Source: Lentisphaerota bacterium
Lineage (GTDB): Bacteria > Verrucomicrobiota > Lentisphaeria > Victivallales > Victivallaceae
NCBI GenBank assembly: GCA_015061695.1
Contig: SUWA01000005.1
Coordinates: 1-60,246, forward strand
Direction: 5' to 3'
DNA length: 60,246 nucleotides
In this document: positions 18,904-27,119 of the stretch, piece after piece
Layout: every line of letters starts with the position of its first letter
Position numbering within the stretch: position 1 is the stretch's first letter
Notes under the pieces: model-generated
Told to the model about the DNA's origin: nothing
The model's input: only the letters and a program-made list of their open reading frames with translations
Databases searched by the model: none
Translations under genes and position numbers: made by a program

Positions 18904-18941
18904 TCTATTGGTTTTAACAATCTTTACCGGGAGTTTATATT

Positions 18942-19871
18942 ATGAGCGAAAAAATCCTTAAATTGAAACGTTACGAAAAGAACCCCATCATGTTGCCCCG
19001 CGGCGATTCCTGGGAATCAGCCCATGTATCCAATCCGGCCGCAACTGTTTTTGACAATAAAGTCTATCTGATCTACCGCGCCGAAGGCAAAGATCTGCGC
19101 CGCGGACCGGGTTCGTGGCCGGTAACACGCCTCGGTTTGGCGATTTCGGAAAACGGCTTTGATATTTCCGAACGCTACGATCTGCCGGTTTTTGATAAGA
19201 GCGAAACTGACCCGTGGTGTGAATTCGGTTGCGAAGACCCCCGCATCAGCAAGATCGGCGATACATACTATATTGTATATGTTTCCATGTCGCGTTTCGG
19301 CCACTTCGGCGACCGTCTGGCGCTGGCCAGCACCAAAGATTTCAAGACTTTTGAACGGCACGGTCTGTTGATGGACGAACTCGAACAGCGTACTTCCGGT
19401 CTGCTGCCCGAAAAAATCAACGATGAATTTGTGTTGTTCCACCGCCCCATGCCCAATATGTGGCTCTCGCGCAGTGCAGATTTGAAAAGTTGGCACGATT
19501 ACCGTTGTATTTTCAAGACTGTTCCCGGAACGTGGTACGAAAATAAACTCGGTATCGGCGCGCCGCCGATCAAAACCCCCTACGGCTGGTTCCTGGTCTG
19601 GCACGGCAAAAACAACAACTGCGAATACGCTTTGAGCGCCATGCTGCTGGATCTGAACGATCCCGGCAAGATCCTCAAAGTGCAGACCGAACCGATGCTC
19701 AAGCCCGAAATGGACTACGAACGCGAAGGTTTTGTCAACAACGTTGTTTACACCAACGGGGTGGTCGAGTTCAACGGTAAACTTTTTGTTTACTACGGCT
19801 GCTGCGACTTGAGTCTGTCGGTCGGTACGCTGGAAATGGACGATGTTTACGCCTGGTGCCGCGATATTTGA
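18942..19871 (+). CDS. GH130-family glycoside phosphorylase (beta-mannoside phosphorylase type)
   Basis: 309 residues, no signal peptide, so cytoplasmic. It shows the five-bladed beta-propeller pattern of GH130: HVSNPAATVFDNKVYLIYRA, FGCEDPRISKIGDTYYIVYV, then GAPPIKTPYGWFLVWHG and VVYTNGVVEFNGKLFVYYG. The family cleaves beta-mannosides (and some other linkages) by phosphorolysis to sugar-1-phosphate. GGGAG precedes the ATG. As the last gene of the operon it would take up the disaccharide generated outside and modified by the oxidoreductases. Precise linkage is unknown. Confidence 0.9.
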   Translation: MSEKILKLKRYEKNPIMLPRGDSWESAHVSNPAATVFDNKVYLIYRAEGKDLRRGPGSWPVTRLGLAISENGFDISERYDLPVFDKSETDPWCEFGCEDPRISKIGDTYYIVYVSMSRFGHFGDRLALASTKDFKTFERHGLLMDELEQRTSGLLPEKINDEFVLFHRPMPNMWLSRSADLKSWHDYRCIFKTVPGTWYENKLGIGAPPIKTPYGWFLVWHGKNNNCEYALSAMLLDLNDPGKILKVQTEPMLKPEMDYEREGFVNNVVYTNGVVEFNGKLFVYYGCCDLSLSVGTLEMDDVYAWCRDI

Positions 19872-19891
19872 GCTTGAGAAAACCATACCCG

Positions 19892-19931
19892 ATCCGGTTG
19901 GCCGCTGAACCCGGCAGACCGGATTTTTTTT
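19892..19931 (+). terminator. Terminator after GH130 operon
   Basis: ATCCGGT (19892-19898) pairs with ACCGGAT (19918-19924) and a run of T follows to 19931. Confidence 0.75.
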
Positions 19932-20015
19932 ATCCGGGGGCGGGGACGAGCCGGGAACGGGGCAGTACTCCCCCGGAAACTACTCCTTATTTGAAGCCGA
20001 GTAAGGCAATACCCC

Positions 20016-20169
20016 CATGCGGCATGTGCCGCCACGACTTGCGTTTGCTCCTCTGAACGACTGCCTGCAGTATTCCACTTGGCCACCTTACGACCCCCAC
20101 TAATCCGGCAAGGTATGTTGTATACTTTTGTATTTTGTCGCTTGACAAAAGCATTTTTGGATGTATATT
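20016..20169. repeat. Duplicated upstream block, copy B (with 4815-4988)
   Basis: Starts with CATGCGGCATGTGCCGCC, contains CGACTTGCGTTTGC and ends in the promoter TTGACA...TATATT. It mirrors the region upstream of the GntR regulator on the other strand. Shared ends with a diverged middle suggest an old duplication or a mobile regulatory segment. Confidence 0.5.
20142..20169 (+). promoter_or_regulatory. Promoter of phosphatase gene
   Basis: Perfect TTGACA (20142-20147), 16-bp spacer, TATATT (20164-20169), 47 bp before the ATG. The spacer GCATTTTTGGATG matches the promoters at 4815, 25588, 58303 and 58596 in part. Confidence 0.75.
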
Positions 20170-20216
20170 TTAAATATCGGAGATAAAAAAGCAACTAACT
20201 GTAAAGGAATCTGAAG

Positions 20217-22727
20217 ATGTTGAAAAAACTGAAAACCATGCTGTTGCTGGTGTTGGCCCTGATGGCGGTACAGCTGTTCGGCGCCGCCAACAAACCCAAG
20301 TATATATTTTTGTTTATCGGCGACGGCATGGGCGAAAATATCCGTACTTACTATCAGCAGAATTACCCTGACAGTTGTCTGGAAAAATTTCCGGTGATCG
20401 TCAAAACCGGCACCAACAACTGTTTTGACAAAGTTACAGACTCCGCAGCATCCGGTACGGCGATCGCCTGCGGTGTAAAAACTTACAATGGTGCCGTCGG
20501 GCTTAATGCCGATAAGCAGCCGGTAACCAGTCTGGCCAAGATCTTCCGCGACCGCGGCTACCGGGTCGGCATTATCACCAGTGTGGGGCTGAATGACGCC
20601 ACCCCCGGGGCTCATTACGCCAACCAGATCAACCGCAAGGATTACGCGGGGGTGATGTCGGACTTGTGCGCCAGTAATTTTGACTTTTTTGCCGGCGGCT
20701 GGCTGTTTTATCCACCGGATTACCAGGAAAAACACTACAGTCATTTGCTCAAACAGTGCAAATACGAATTCCGGTCGCAACTGAAATTTGATGACAAAGC
20801 CCCTTATAACCGGGTGGTCTATGTGCAGTCGATGTCGCCCTCGTGGCCGGATGAACCGCACAAGCATCATTATCTGGCCGAAACCACCGCCTTTGCGGCC
20901 GAAAAACTCAGCCGCAAGGATCGCGGATTTTTCATTATGGTCGAAGGCGGTGCCATCGACCATCTGGCGCACGGCAACGATTTGGCCGGAACCATGCGCG
21001 AAATGCGCGAATTTGATCTGGCCGTCAAAGTGGCGCTGGATTTTATGAAAAAACATCCCGATGATACCTTGATCGTAGTTACCAGCGACCACGATACCGG
21101 CGGCTTGAATCTGCTTAAAGCCAATCAGCCGCCGCTCTGGAAAAAACAGCTTATCAGAGCCGGTGCGATCGAAAGTTCTTTCCAGAAATATTTTGCTTCC
21201 AACGCTTCCGATGCTGAACTTATGGAGTATTTGCAGTGCAAATTTGCTTTGGGCGAACTTAATAGCGAAGAAGCCAAACTTATGCAGGAAGCCATCACGG
21301 CCCAGCGCGACCCTGAACTCCGCAAGAGCAAACGCAAGCAGTACCGCAGTATGTACGGCAGCTACAACCCGGTGGTGATCCAGGCCATGCGCATCCGCGA
21401 TGCCCGCTGCGGCGTCAGCTGGACGGGCTTCAACCACACCGACCGTCAGGTGCTGACCAACGCCATGGGCAACGGTGCGGAATACTTTAAAAACGTCAAA
21501 GAAAACTCCGATATAGCTACGGCGATCAGCATGGCCGCCTTTGGCGAAGATGTGATGGTCGAAGCCAGAAAAACCACTCCGCATCTGGTGCCCGGCAATG
21601 CCGAAGAGTATTTCAACTTTATTACCGCCACCGGCAGCAGCCTGACCTTCCGCTACGGCCAGAGCAAGACCGGCGAACTGGAGTTTGAATTGAGCGGCAG
21701 CGGCCGCAGCGAAATTGTCAAACGCTCCGACCGGGCCGGCCGTATTCTGTTCAAAGATGCCAAACCCGGCTGCGAATACGTTGTAAAAGTCAAACGTGCC
21801 GGCAAAGTCATTGCTGAACGCAAAGTAACCGTGCCGGCGGCTTCCAAGGGCCAGTTGATCGCCCGGGTGGGGATCATTGCCGACCCGCATGTTTCGCTGA
21901 TCCCCAATGCCCGCTACGGCCGTATGCACATGATCAGCGGCCCGATGCTGGATCTGGCGATCAAAGATCTGTTTCAAAGTAATGTCGATTTTATCGTCAT
22001 GCCCGGCGACGTAACCGATGCCAGCCGCCCCGTGGAGATCGAAAGCGTGGCCAAGATACTCAAACAGTATCCCAAGATGACGTTCTACGCCGTCCCCGGC
22101 AACCATGATTATATGAACAAAAAAGATTTCAACAAATCGTGGGTCAAAACTTTCGGCGCCAGCGCCAGATTGGAAAAACATGGCAATTTGCAGATCCTGC
22201 TGCTGGATACCTACAACGGGCTGCTGGCCGATAAAGAAGAAAACCTCAAGGCGATCGACGCATTGAACAGCGATTTGCCGGTGATCGTTATTACCCACTA
22301 TCAGCTCAAGGCCGATACCTTTATGACTGACCCCGACCGGGTGATCCACGATGCCGACAAAAATAAAAACGGTCAGGAAAAAACTCCGGAACTGGCCAAA
22401 AAGTCTGCTTCGCGGCTGGAAAAACTGGCCAAAATGCAAGGGTTCATTCTGGTGGGACACAAGAACGTGGCCACCACGCAGAAACTGGGTAATCTGGTGC
22501 AGATCAATCTGCCGCAGCTGACCCAGTTCCCGGCCGGTTACTGCTATGCAGATATTTACACCGATGGTATGCGTCTGGAGTTCCGCCCCGGCTTGAACGA
22601 GTTTTATGCCGAATACAGCCGTTTGCGCTGCGCGGTGTACGGTATGGACAGCCGCGTGCGCGACACCCACAGTTTGAAGGTCTGGAACAACTTCTACCCC
22701 ATGGATTTAAGCAAGGGTAAAAAATAA
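20217..22727 (+). CDS. Exported alkaline phosphatase fused to a metallophosphoesterase
   Basis: 836 residues with a signal peptide (MLKKLKTMLLLVLALMAVQL). Residues of about 30-470 are a PhoA-type alkaline phosphatase: FLFIGDGMGEN, nucleophile motif VTDSAASGTA followed by GVKTYNGAVG, then EGGAIDHLAHGND and TSDHDTGG for metal binding. A beta-sandwich linker (about 480-540) leads to a calcineurin-like phosphoesterase from about 545: GIIADPHVS, MPGDVTDA, VPGNHDY, VITHYQ, VGHKN. Both active sites look complete, apart from GHKN in place of the commoner GHxH. The gene is alone between two terminators; a role in phosphate release from phosphorylated glycans or nucleotides is inferred. Confidence 0.93.
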   Translation: MLKKLKTMLLLVLALMAVQLFGAANKPKYIFLFIGDGMGENIRTYYQQNYPDSCLEKFPVIVKTGTNNCFDKVTDSAASGTAIACGVKTYNGAVGLNADKQPVTSLAKIFRDRGYRVGIITSVGLNDATPGAHYANQINRKDYAGVMSDLCASNFDFFAGGWLFYPPDYQEKHYSHLLKQCKYEFRSQLKFDDKAPYNRVVYVQSMSPSWPDEPHKHHYLAETTAFAAEKLSRKDRGFFIMVEGGAIDHLAHGNDLAGTMREMREFDLAVKVALDFMKKHPDDTLIVVTSDHDTGGLNLLKANQPPLWKKQLIRAGAIESSFQKYFASNASDAELMEYLQCKFALGELNSEEAKLMQEAITAQRDPELRKSKRKQYRSMYGSYNPVVIQAMRIRDARCGVSWTGFNHTDRQVLTNAMGNGAEYFKNVKENSDIATAISMAAFGEDVMVEARKTTPHLVPGNAEEYFNFITATGSSLTFRYGQSKTGELEFELSGSGRSEIVKRSDRAGRILFKDAKPGCEYVVKVKRAGKVIAERKVTVPAASKGQLIARVGIIADPHVSLIPNARYGRMHMISGPMLDLAIKDLFQSNVDFIVMPGDVTDASRPVEIESVAKILKQYPKMTFYAVPGNHDYMNKKDFNKSWVKTFGASARLEKHGNLQILLLDTYNGLLADKEENLKAIDALNSDLPVIVITHYQLKADTFMTDPDRVIHDADKNKNGQEKTPELAKKSASRLEKLAKMQGFILVGHKNVATTQKLGNLVQINLPQLTQFPAGYCYADIYTDGMRLEFRPGLNEFYAEYSRLRCAVYGMDSRVRDTHSLKVWNNFYPMDLSKGKK

Positions 22728-22747
22728 GCAAACAGCTTAAAATCCTG

Positions 22748-22784
22748 ATTATCCGGCCAACTTGAGTTGACCGGATAATTTTTT
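22748..22784 (+). terminator. Terminator after phosphatase gene
   Basis: ATTATCCGG and CAAC on the left pair with GTTG and CCGGATAAT on the right; T5 follows. Confidence 0.9.
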
Positions 22785-22810
22785 GCATAAAATCCATACC
22801 ATGCTATATT
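22783..22810 (+). promoter_or_regulatory. Promoter of kinase gene
   Basis: TTGCAT (22783-22788), 16-bp spacer, TATATT (22805-22810), directly after the preceding terminator. Confidence 0.55.
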
Positions 22811-22846
22811 AACACACCTGTATATATTTCAAAGGGTGGGTGAAAA

Positions 22847-25480
22847 TTGGGCGAAACGGAAAAATCAGATCATGCAATACCGGATAACTCCGGCAGCGAA
22901 CGGCCCGATATGGGCATGACCATGCCGGATATTATAAATCGGCATGAACATGATTCCACCGCAGAGTTTAAGCATGGCGGCCGCCCGACTATGGTGAATA
23001 TTGATCTTGACCGGCCGGACAAAACCGGGAAAATTCTGCTGGGCCGCTATAAAATAGTGCGCGAACTCGGTCAGGGGGGCATGGGGGTGGTCTACGAGTG
23101 CGTGGATACTGTTTCCGACGTGCATGTGGCGGTCAAAACGCTGACTCCGGAGCTTTCCGGCAGCGTGTGGGGCATGGAATCGGTCAAGGCAAATTTCCAG
23201 CTGGTACATAAACTGCATCACCCCAATATTGCCAGTTACAACACGCTCGAACGCGATCCGGAAAGCGGACTTTATTATCTGGTAATGGAATACGTTGAGG
23301 GCGTGGAACTGCGCAGTTTTCTGCAGAATAAGCGGCAGAAAAACGCTTTTTTCGAAGCACTGGTCTGTAATTTGACCGATCAGATCGCCGACGCACTGGA
23401 TTACGCGCACAGCGAAAAGATCCTGCACCGCGACATCAAGCCGGGGAACATATTTGTCAATAAACAAGGCCGGGTCAAACTGCTGGACTTCGGTCTGGCG
23501 GCCGAGATCCACAGCACCTTGAGCCGGGTTTCCATGCAGAAAATCGACATCAGCGGTACATTGCCCTATATGGCGCCGGAACAGTGGCGGGGACGGGTTC
23601 AGAGTGCGGCCAGCGATCAATATGCTTTGGCAGTAACTCTTTATGAAATTTTTTCCGGGCGGCTGCCTTTTGATAACCCCGATACCGTGATCATGCGCGA
23701 GTGTGTGCTTAATGAAACTCCCGAAGCGTTGACTGGCGTGGCGGATCATATCAGCCTTGCCATCCGCCGGGCCATGAGCAAAACCCCGGCAGAGCGTTTT
23801 GGCAGCTGCGGCGAATTTGCCCGGGCGTTGCGCGGGATCGCGGCGGGTGGAAAAGCTCCGGTAACAGCTCCGGAAGCAGGCACTCCGGCTGAAAAGGCGG
23901 TTAAAAATCCTCTGCTGCGGCGGGTGGAACTTTTTCTGGAAAACAATGATTTTGACGAAGCCGTAGCCTATTGCGAACGGGTTTTGGACAATGATCCGGA
24001 AAATTGCTGGGCTTATTTCTACCGTTTGCTGGGGCAGCTGAAGCTGAATAAAGCCAATGATTTGATCAAAGTAAAAACACTGGAAACTCAAAAAAGTTTC
24101 AAGCTGGCCAACCGCTTTGCGGATGATAAACTCCGCAGTATCCTGCAGGATATTCTGTATCAGCGCGAGGTTGTGCGCAATTCCGCCGAAGGTGCCAAAC
24201 GCAAAGCCGAAGCCGCGGCCGCACAGCAGCGTGCCGAAGCCGAAGCCAGACGACAGGCCGCCGAAGCCGCCCGCCGGAAACGCGCCGAAGCCGATCGTCA
24301 GCGCCGGGAAGCCGAGGCCCGGCAGGCCGAAGCCGAGGCTGCGCAGCAACAGCGAAAGGATGATGCCGGGCAGGACAGATTGCGTTCAGAATCTGTTGAA
24401 CGCTGCAATGTTTTAACTCAATATTACAATGCAGCTGAAAAATTGAATGTCAATTCCAAACAAATATCTGCACTGAAAGAATTGATCAAAAAGGAAAAAA
24501 TACTGCAGAAAGAAAAGTATATACACACGGCGCCGGCTTTTCTGGCCGCCCGCGAGTATGAAGATTGGATGGCTGCTGTCGGGCCGTTGAGTGTCAGCAT
24601 TGATCAGAAAGAGCAGCAGAAAAAGAGACGCCGTACTTTGATCAAAATTGTCGGGTTCAGTATGGCCATAATATTGATCGCTCTGATCTGGAGTTTATTG
24701 ACCCCATCCCGGGGCGTACCGGCAGTATTTGCCGGCGATACATGTATTGCCACTCTGCCGGGCGATATAAAAATGGAACTGAAACTTGTAAACGCCGGTG
24801 ATTTTATGATGGGCGCTCCGGCCGGTGAGATCGGTTCTATGCATGATGAAACTCATCACCGTGTAATCTTGAGCAAAGATTATTATATAGGGGCAACGGA
24901 AGTAACGCAAGCTCAATATCGGGTAGTTATGCAAGAGAATCCGGCGAAAAACCGGGGAGATAGGTTTCCGGTGGAAAACGTCAGTTGGAAAGACGCCATG
25001 AAGTTCTGCCAAAAACTCAATGAACTCGGATATGCTCCAAAGGGCTGGAAGTTTACACTGCCGACCGAAGCACAGTGGGAATTTGCCGCCCGTGGCGGCA
25101 ATAAAGACAAAAATACCTATTATGTTTACAGCGGCAGCAATGATCTTGACTCTGCGGGGTGGTACAGTGATAATTCAAAAGATCAAACCCATCCGGTCGG
25201 TAAAAAACAGGGCAACGCATTAGGCTTGTATGATATGGCCGGTAATGTTGCAGAGTGGTGTCTGGATAATTGCAATTACAGAAATGGTGAAGGAATAGTA
25301 TCTGATACCTATCGGGATGGTATAATTGACCCATTGTACAGAACTGGAGCGTTTCGTATTTTCCGTGGCGGCAGTTGCTCTGTGAGTGCTGTTTTCTGCC
25401 GGTCTGCATCCAGACAGTGCCGGGATGCTGCCATTCGCGATGGCTCCGTTGGCTTCCGCGTGGCGCTGGTGCGGAGGTAA
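22847..25480 (+). CDS. Ser/Thr protein kinase fused through a coiled coil and membrane helix to a formylglycine-enzyme-like domain
   Basis: 877 residues; start TTG at 22847 (GGGTGGG upstream), the first in-frame ATG being 63 bp further on. Residues of about 65-320 are a Hanks-type kinase: RELGQGGMGVVYE, VAVKTL, ILHRDIKPGNIFV, LLDFGLA, PYMAPEQW. Residues 445-510 are an Ala/Glu/Arg-rich coiled coil. A single membrane helix (IVGFSMAIILIALIWSLL) is at about 605-625. The rest is a SUMF1/FGE-like domain (GDFMMGAPAGE, TLPTEAQWEFAARGG, GLYDMAGNVAEWC, FRGGSC). Of the two catalytic Cys of true FGE only the second seems aligned, so this is more likely a binding or C-type-lectin-like module. Cytoplasmic kinase, extracytoplasmic sensor is the simplest reading. 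Confidence 0.93.
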   Translation: MGETEKSDHAIPDNSGSERPDMGMTMPDIINRHEHDSTAEFKHGGRPTMVNIDLDRPDKTGKILLGRYKIVRELGQGGMGVVYECVDTVSDVHVAVKTLTPELSGSVWGMESVKANFQLVHKLHHPNIASYNTLERDPESGLYYLVMEYVEGVELRSFLQNKRQKNAFFEALVCNLTDQIADALDYAHSEKILHRDIKPGNIFVNKQGRVKLLDFGLAAEIHSTLSRVSMQKIDISGTLPYMAPEQWRGRVQSAASDQYALAVTLYEIFSGRLPFDNPDTVIMRECVLNETPEALTGVADHISLAIRRAMSKTPAERFGSCGEFARALRGIAAGGKAPVTAPEAGTPAEKAVKNPLLRRVELFLENNDFDEAVAYCERVLDNDPENCWAYFYRLLGQLKLNKANDLIKVKTLETQKSFKLANRFADDKLRSILQDILYQREVVRNSAEGAKRKAEAAAAQQRAEAEARRQAAEAARRKRAEADRQRREAEARQAEAEAAQQQRKDDAGQDRLRSESVERCNVLTQYYNAAEKLNVNSKQISALKELIKKEKILQKEKYIHTAPAFLAAREYEDWMAAVGPLSVSIDQKEQQKKRRRTLIKIVGFSMAIILIALIWSLLTPSRGVPAVFAGDTCIATLPGDIKMELKLVNAGDFMMGAPAGEIGSMHDETHHRVILSKDYYIGATEVTQAQYRVVMQENPAKNRGDRFPVENVSWKDAMKFCQKLNELGYAPKGWKFTLPTEAQWEFAARGGNKDKNTYYVYSGSNDLDSAGWYSDNSKDQTHPVGKKQGNALGLYDMAGNVAEWCLDNCNYRNGEGIVSDTYRDGIIDPLYRTGAFRIFRGGSCSVSAVFCRSASRQCRDAAIRDGSVGFRVALVRR

Positions 25481-25587
25481 TACTTGCCTGACCGGTCGGA
25501 CAAGCCGGAGAGGCAAAACTCTGCAGCCGATATTCGGGCCGGGGGAAAGTTTTTTGGGCAAAATTTCGTGAAAAACGAGTTTTCAGC

Positions 25588-25616
25588 TTGCAAATAACAG
25601 TTTTTTGATGTATTTT
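25588..25616 (+). promoter_or_regulatory. Promoter of dat-ddc operon
   Basis: TTGCAA (25588-25593), 17-bp spacer ending in TTTTTTGATG, TATTTT (25611-25616). It belongs to the group of promoters with a shared T-run/GATGTAT spacer. Confidence 0.5.
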
Positions 25617-25724
25617 AAGTAGAAACAAGGCTGGATTTTTTGCGTTCAGGCAAAAGTCCGGCAAAATTTTTAACCCAAACACGGAAGCGAGGTTCAATTC
25701 CGAAACTTATAAGGGGCTGTTGCG

Positions 25725-27119
25725 ATGGCACTTAATAACGTCCTTGAGGACATCCGCTCCAATGGAAGCGGCAACCCGGTAACTAACAACGATTATATGA
25801 TCCGGCAGGAAGCTACGGAATCCAATGCCAGAAGTTACCCGAGAAAATTTCCCTTCTCTCTGGTCAAAGCCCAGGGAGTGTGGGTCGAAGATGTGGAAGG
25901 CAACCGCTATCTGGATTTCCTGTGCGGCGCCGGTACGCTCGCGTTGGGCCATAATGACCCCGAAATCAATCAGGCCATGGTTGATATGATCACCAGCAAT
26001 GCTCCCTTGCATACTTTGGACTTGACAACTCCGGTAAAGGACGCTTTTGTTCATAAACTCATTTCGCTGCTGCCCGAAGCAATGCAGGGCAATGTGAAAC
26101 TGCAGTTCTGCAGCCCCTCCGGTACCGACGCAACCGATGCGGCGATCAAACTGTGCAAAACTGCTACCGGCCGCAGCTCGGTTATCGCCTTTGGCGGCGG
26201 TTATCACGGCATGGGCCACGGCGCGATGGCGCTGACCGGTAATCTGGGCGCTAAAGAAAAAGTTCACGCTCTGATGCCCGAAGTGCATTTCTTCCCCTAT
26301 CCCTACAGCTACCGCTGCCCCTTCGGTCTGGGCGGCGAAGCCGGGGTCAAGGCTTGCTGCGAATACTTTGAACGCACGCTCAAAGATCCCGAAAGCGGCA
26401 TCACCAAACCGGCGGCCGTGATTCTGGAACCGATCCAGGGCGAAGGCGGTGTAATCCCCGCTCCGGTGGAATTCCTGCAGACCGTGCGCCGCGTTACCGA
26501 AGAGCTGGATATACCCATGATCGTGGACGAAATCCAGTGCGGCGTGGGCCGTTCCGGCAAATTCTATGCGTTTGAATACGCCAATATCGTGCCGGATGTG
26601 ATCCTGACCAGTAAAGCTATCGGCGGCACCCAGCCCATGTCGGTAGTTATCTATAATAAGAAGCTCGACAAGTGGCAGCCCGGCGCTCATGCCGGTACTT
26701 TCCGCGGCAACCAGCTGGCTATGCGGGCCGGTCTGGTGGTTATGAACCGCGTGGCGGACGAAAAATTCCTGGCCGAAGTTGTGCGCAAAGGCGAAAAACT
26801 GCGCGAGCGCATGTTGGAACTGAAAGCAAAAGTTTCCATTATCGGCGACATCCGCGGCAAGGGTTTGATGTCCGGTTGCGAATTTGTTGACCCCAAGGGC
26901 ACTCCCGACAGCCTCGGCTCGCTGCCGGCTTCCGGCGAAATCGCCGCCAAGGTGCAGAAAAAGTGCTTTGAAAACCGCCTGATCATGGAAAAAGGCGGCC
27001 GCCACGGTTCGGTCATGCGCTGCTTGTGTGCGCTGAACGTTACCGACGAAGAGCTGGATACCATGCTCGATATTTACGAAAAAGTAGTTATCGAGGTGGA
27101 TCGTGAAGCAGGCAAGTAA
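25725..27119 (+). CDS. dat: Diaminobutyrate--2-oxoglutarate aminotransferase
   Basis: 464 residues, class-III PLP aminotransferase. GTDATDAAIKLCKTATGR and FGGGYHGMGHGAMALTGNLG match the Dat subfamily; the PLP lysine is in LTSKAIGG (about residue 290), preceded by MIVDEIQCGVGRSGKFYAFE. The reaction moves an amino group from glutamate to L-aspartate-4-semialdehyde to give L-2,4-diaminobutyrate. Its end overlaps the start of the decarboxylase gene by 17 bp, and the pair makes 1,3-diaminopropane in other bacteria. AAGGGG lies upstream of the ATG. Confidence 0.93.
   Translation: MALNNVLEDIRSNGSGNPVTNNDYMIRQEATESNARSYPRKFPFSLVKAQGVWVEDVEGNRYLDFLCGAGTLALGHNDPEINQAMVDMITSNAPLHTLDLTTPVKDAFVHKLISLLPEAMQGNVKLQFCSPSGTDATDAAIKLCKTATGRSSVIAFGGGYHGMGHGAMALTGNLGAKEKVHALMPEVHFFPYPYSYRCPFGLGGEAGVKACCEYFERTLKDPESGITKPAAVILEPIQGEGGVIPAPVEFLQTVRRVTEELDIPMIVDEIQCGVGRSGKFYAFEYANIVPDVILTSKAIGGTQPMSVVIYNKKLDKWQPGAHAGTFRGNQLAMRAGLVVMNRVADEKFLAEVVRKGEKLRERMLELKAKVSIIGDIRGKGLMSGCEFVDPKGTPDSLGSLPASGEIAAKVQKKCFENRLIMEKGGRHGSVMRCLCALNVTDEELDTMLDIYEKVVIEVDREAGK

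Larger units (their letters stand above)
19872..20216. other. 345-bp intergenic region with terminator, hairpin and promoter
   Basis: No credible gene. In order it holds a terminator (19892-19931), a GC-rich hairpin (TCCGGGGG at about 19932 pairing with CCCCCGGA at about 19970), the duplicated upstream block (20016-20169) and the phosphatase promoter. A small structured RNA at 19932-20110 cannot be excluded but I see no known pattern. Confidence 0.6.

Noticed and set aside
20100-22670. 856-codon minus-strand open frame
   Set aside because: Antisense to the phosphatase fusion, whose catalytic motifs are complete.
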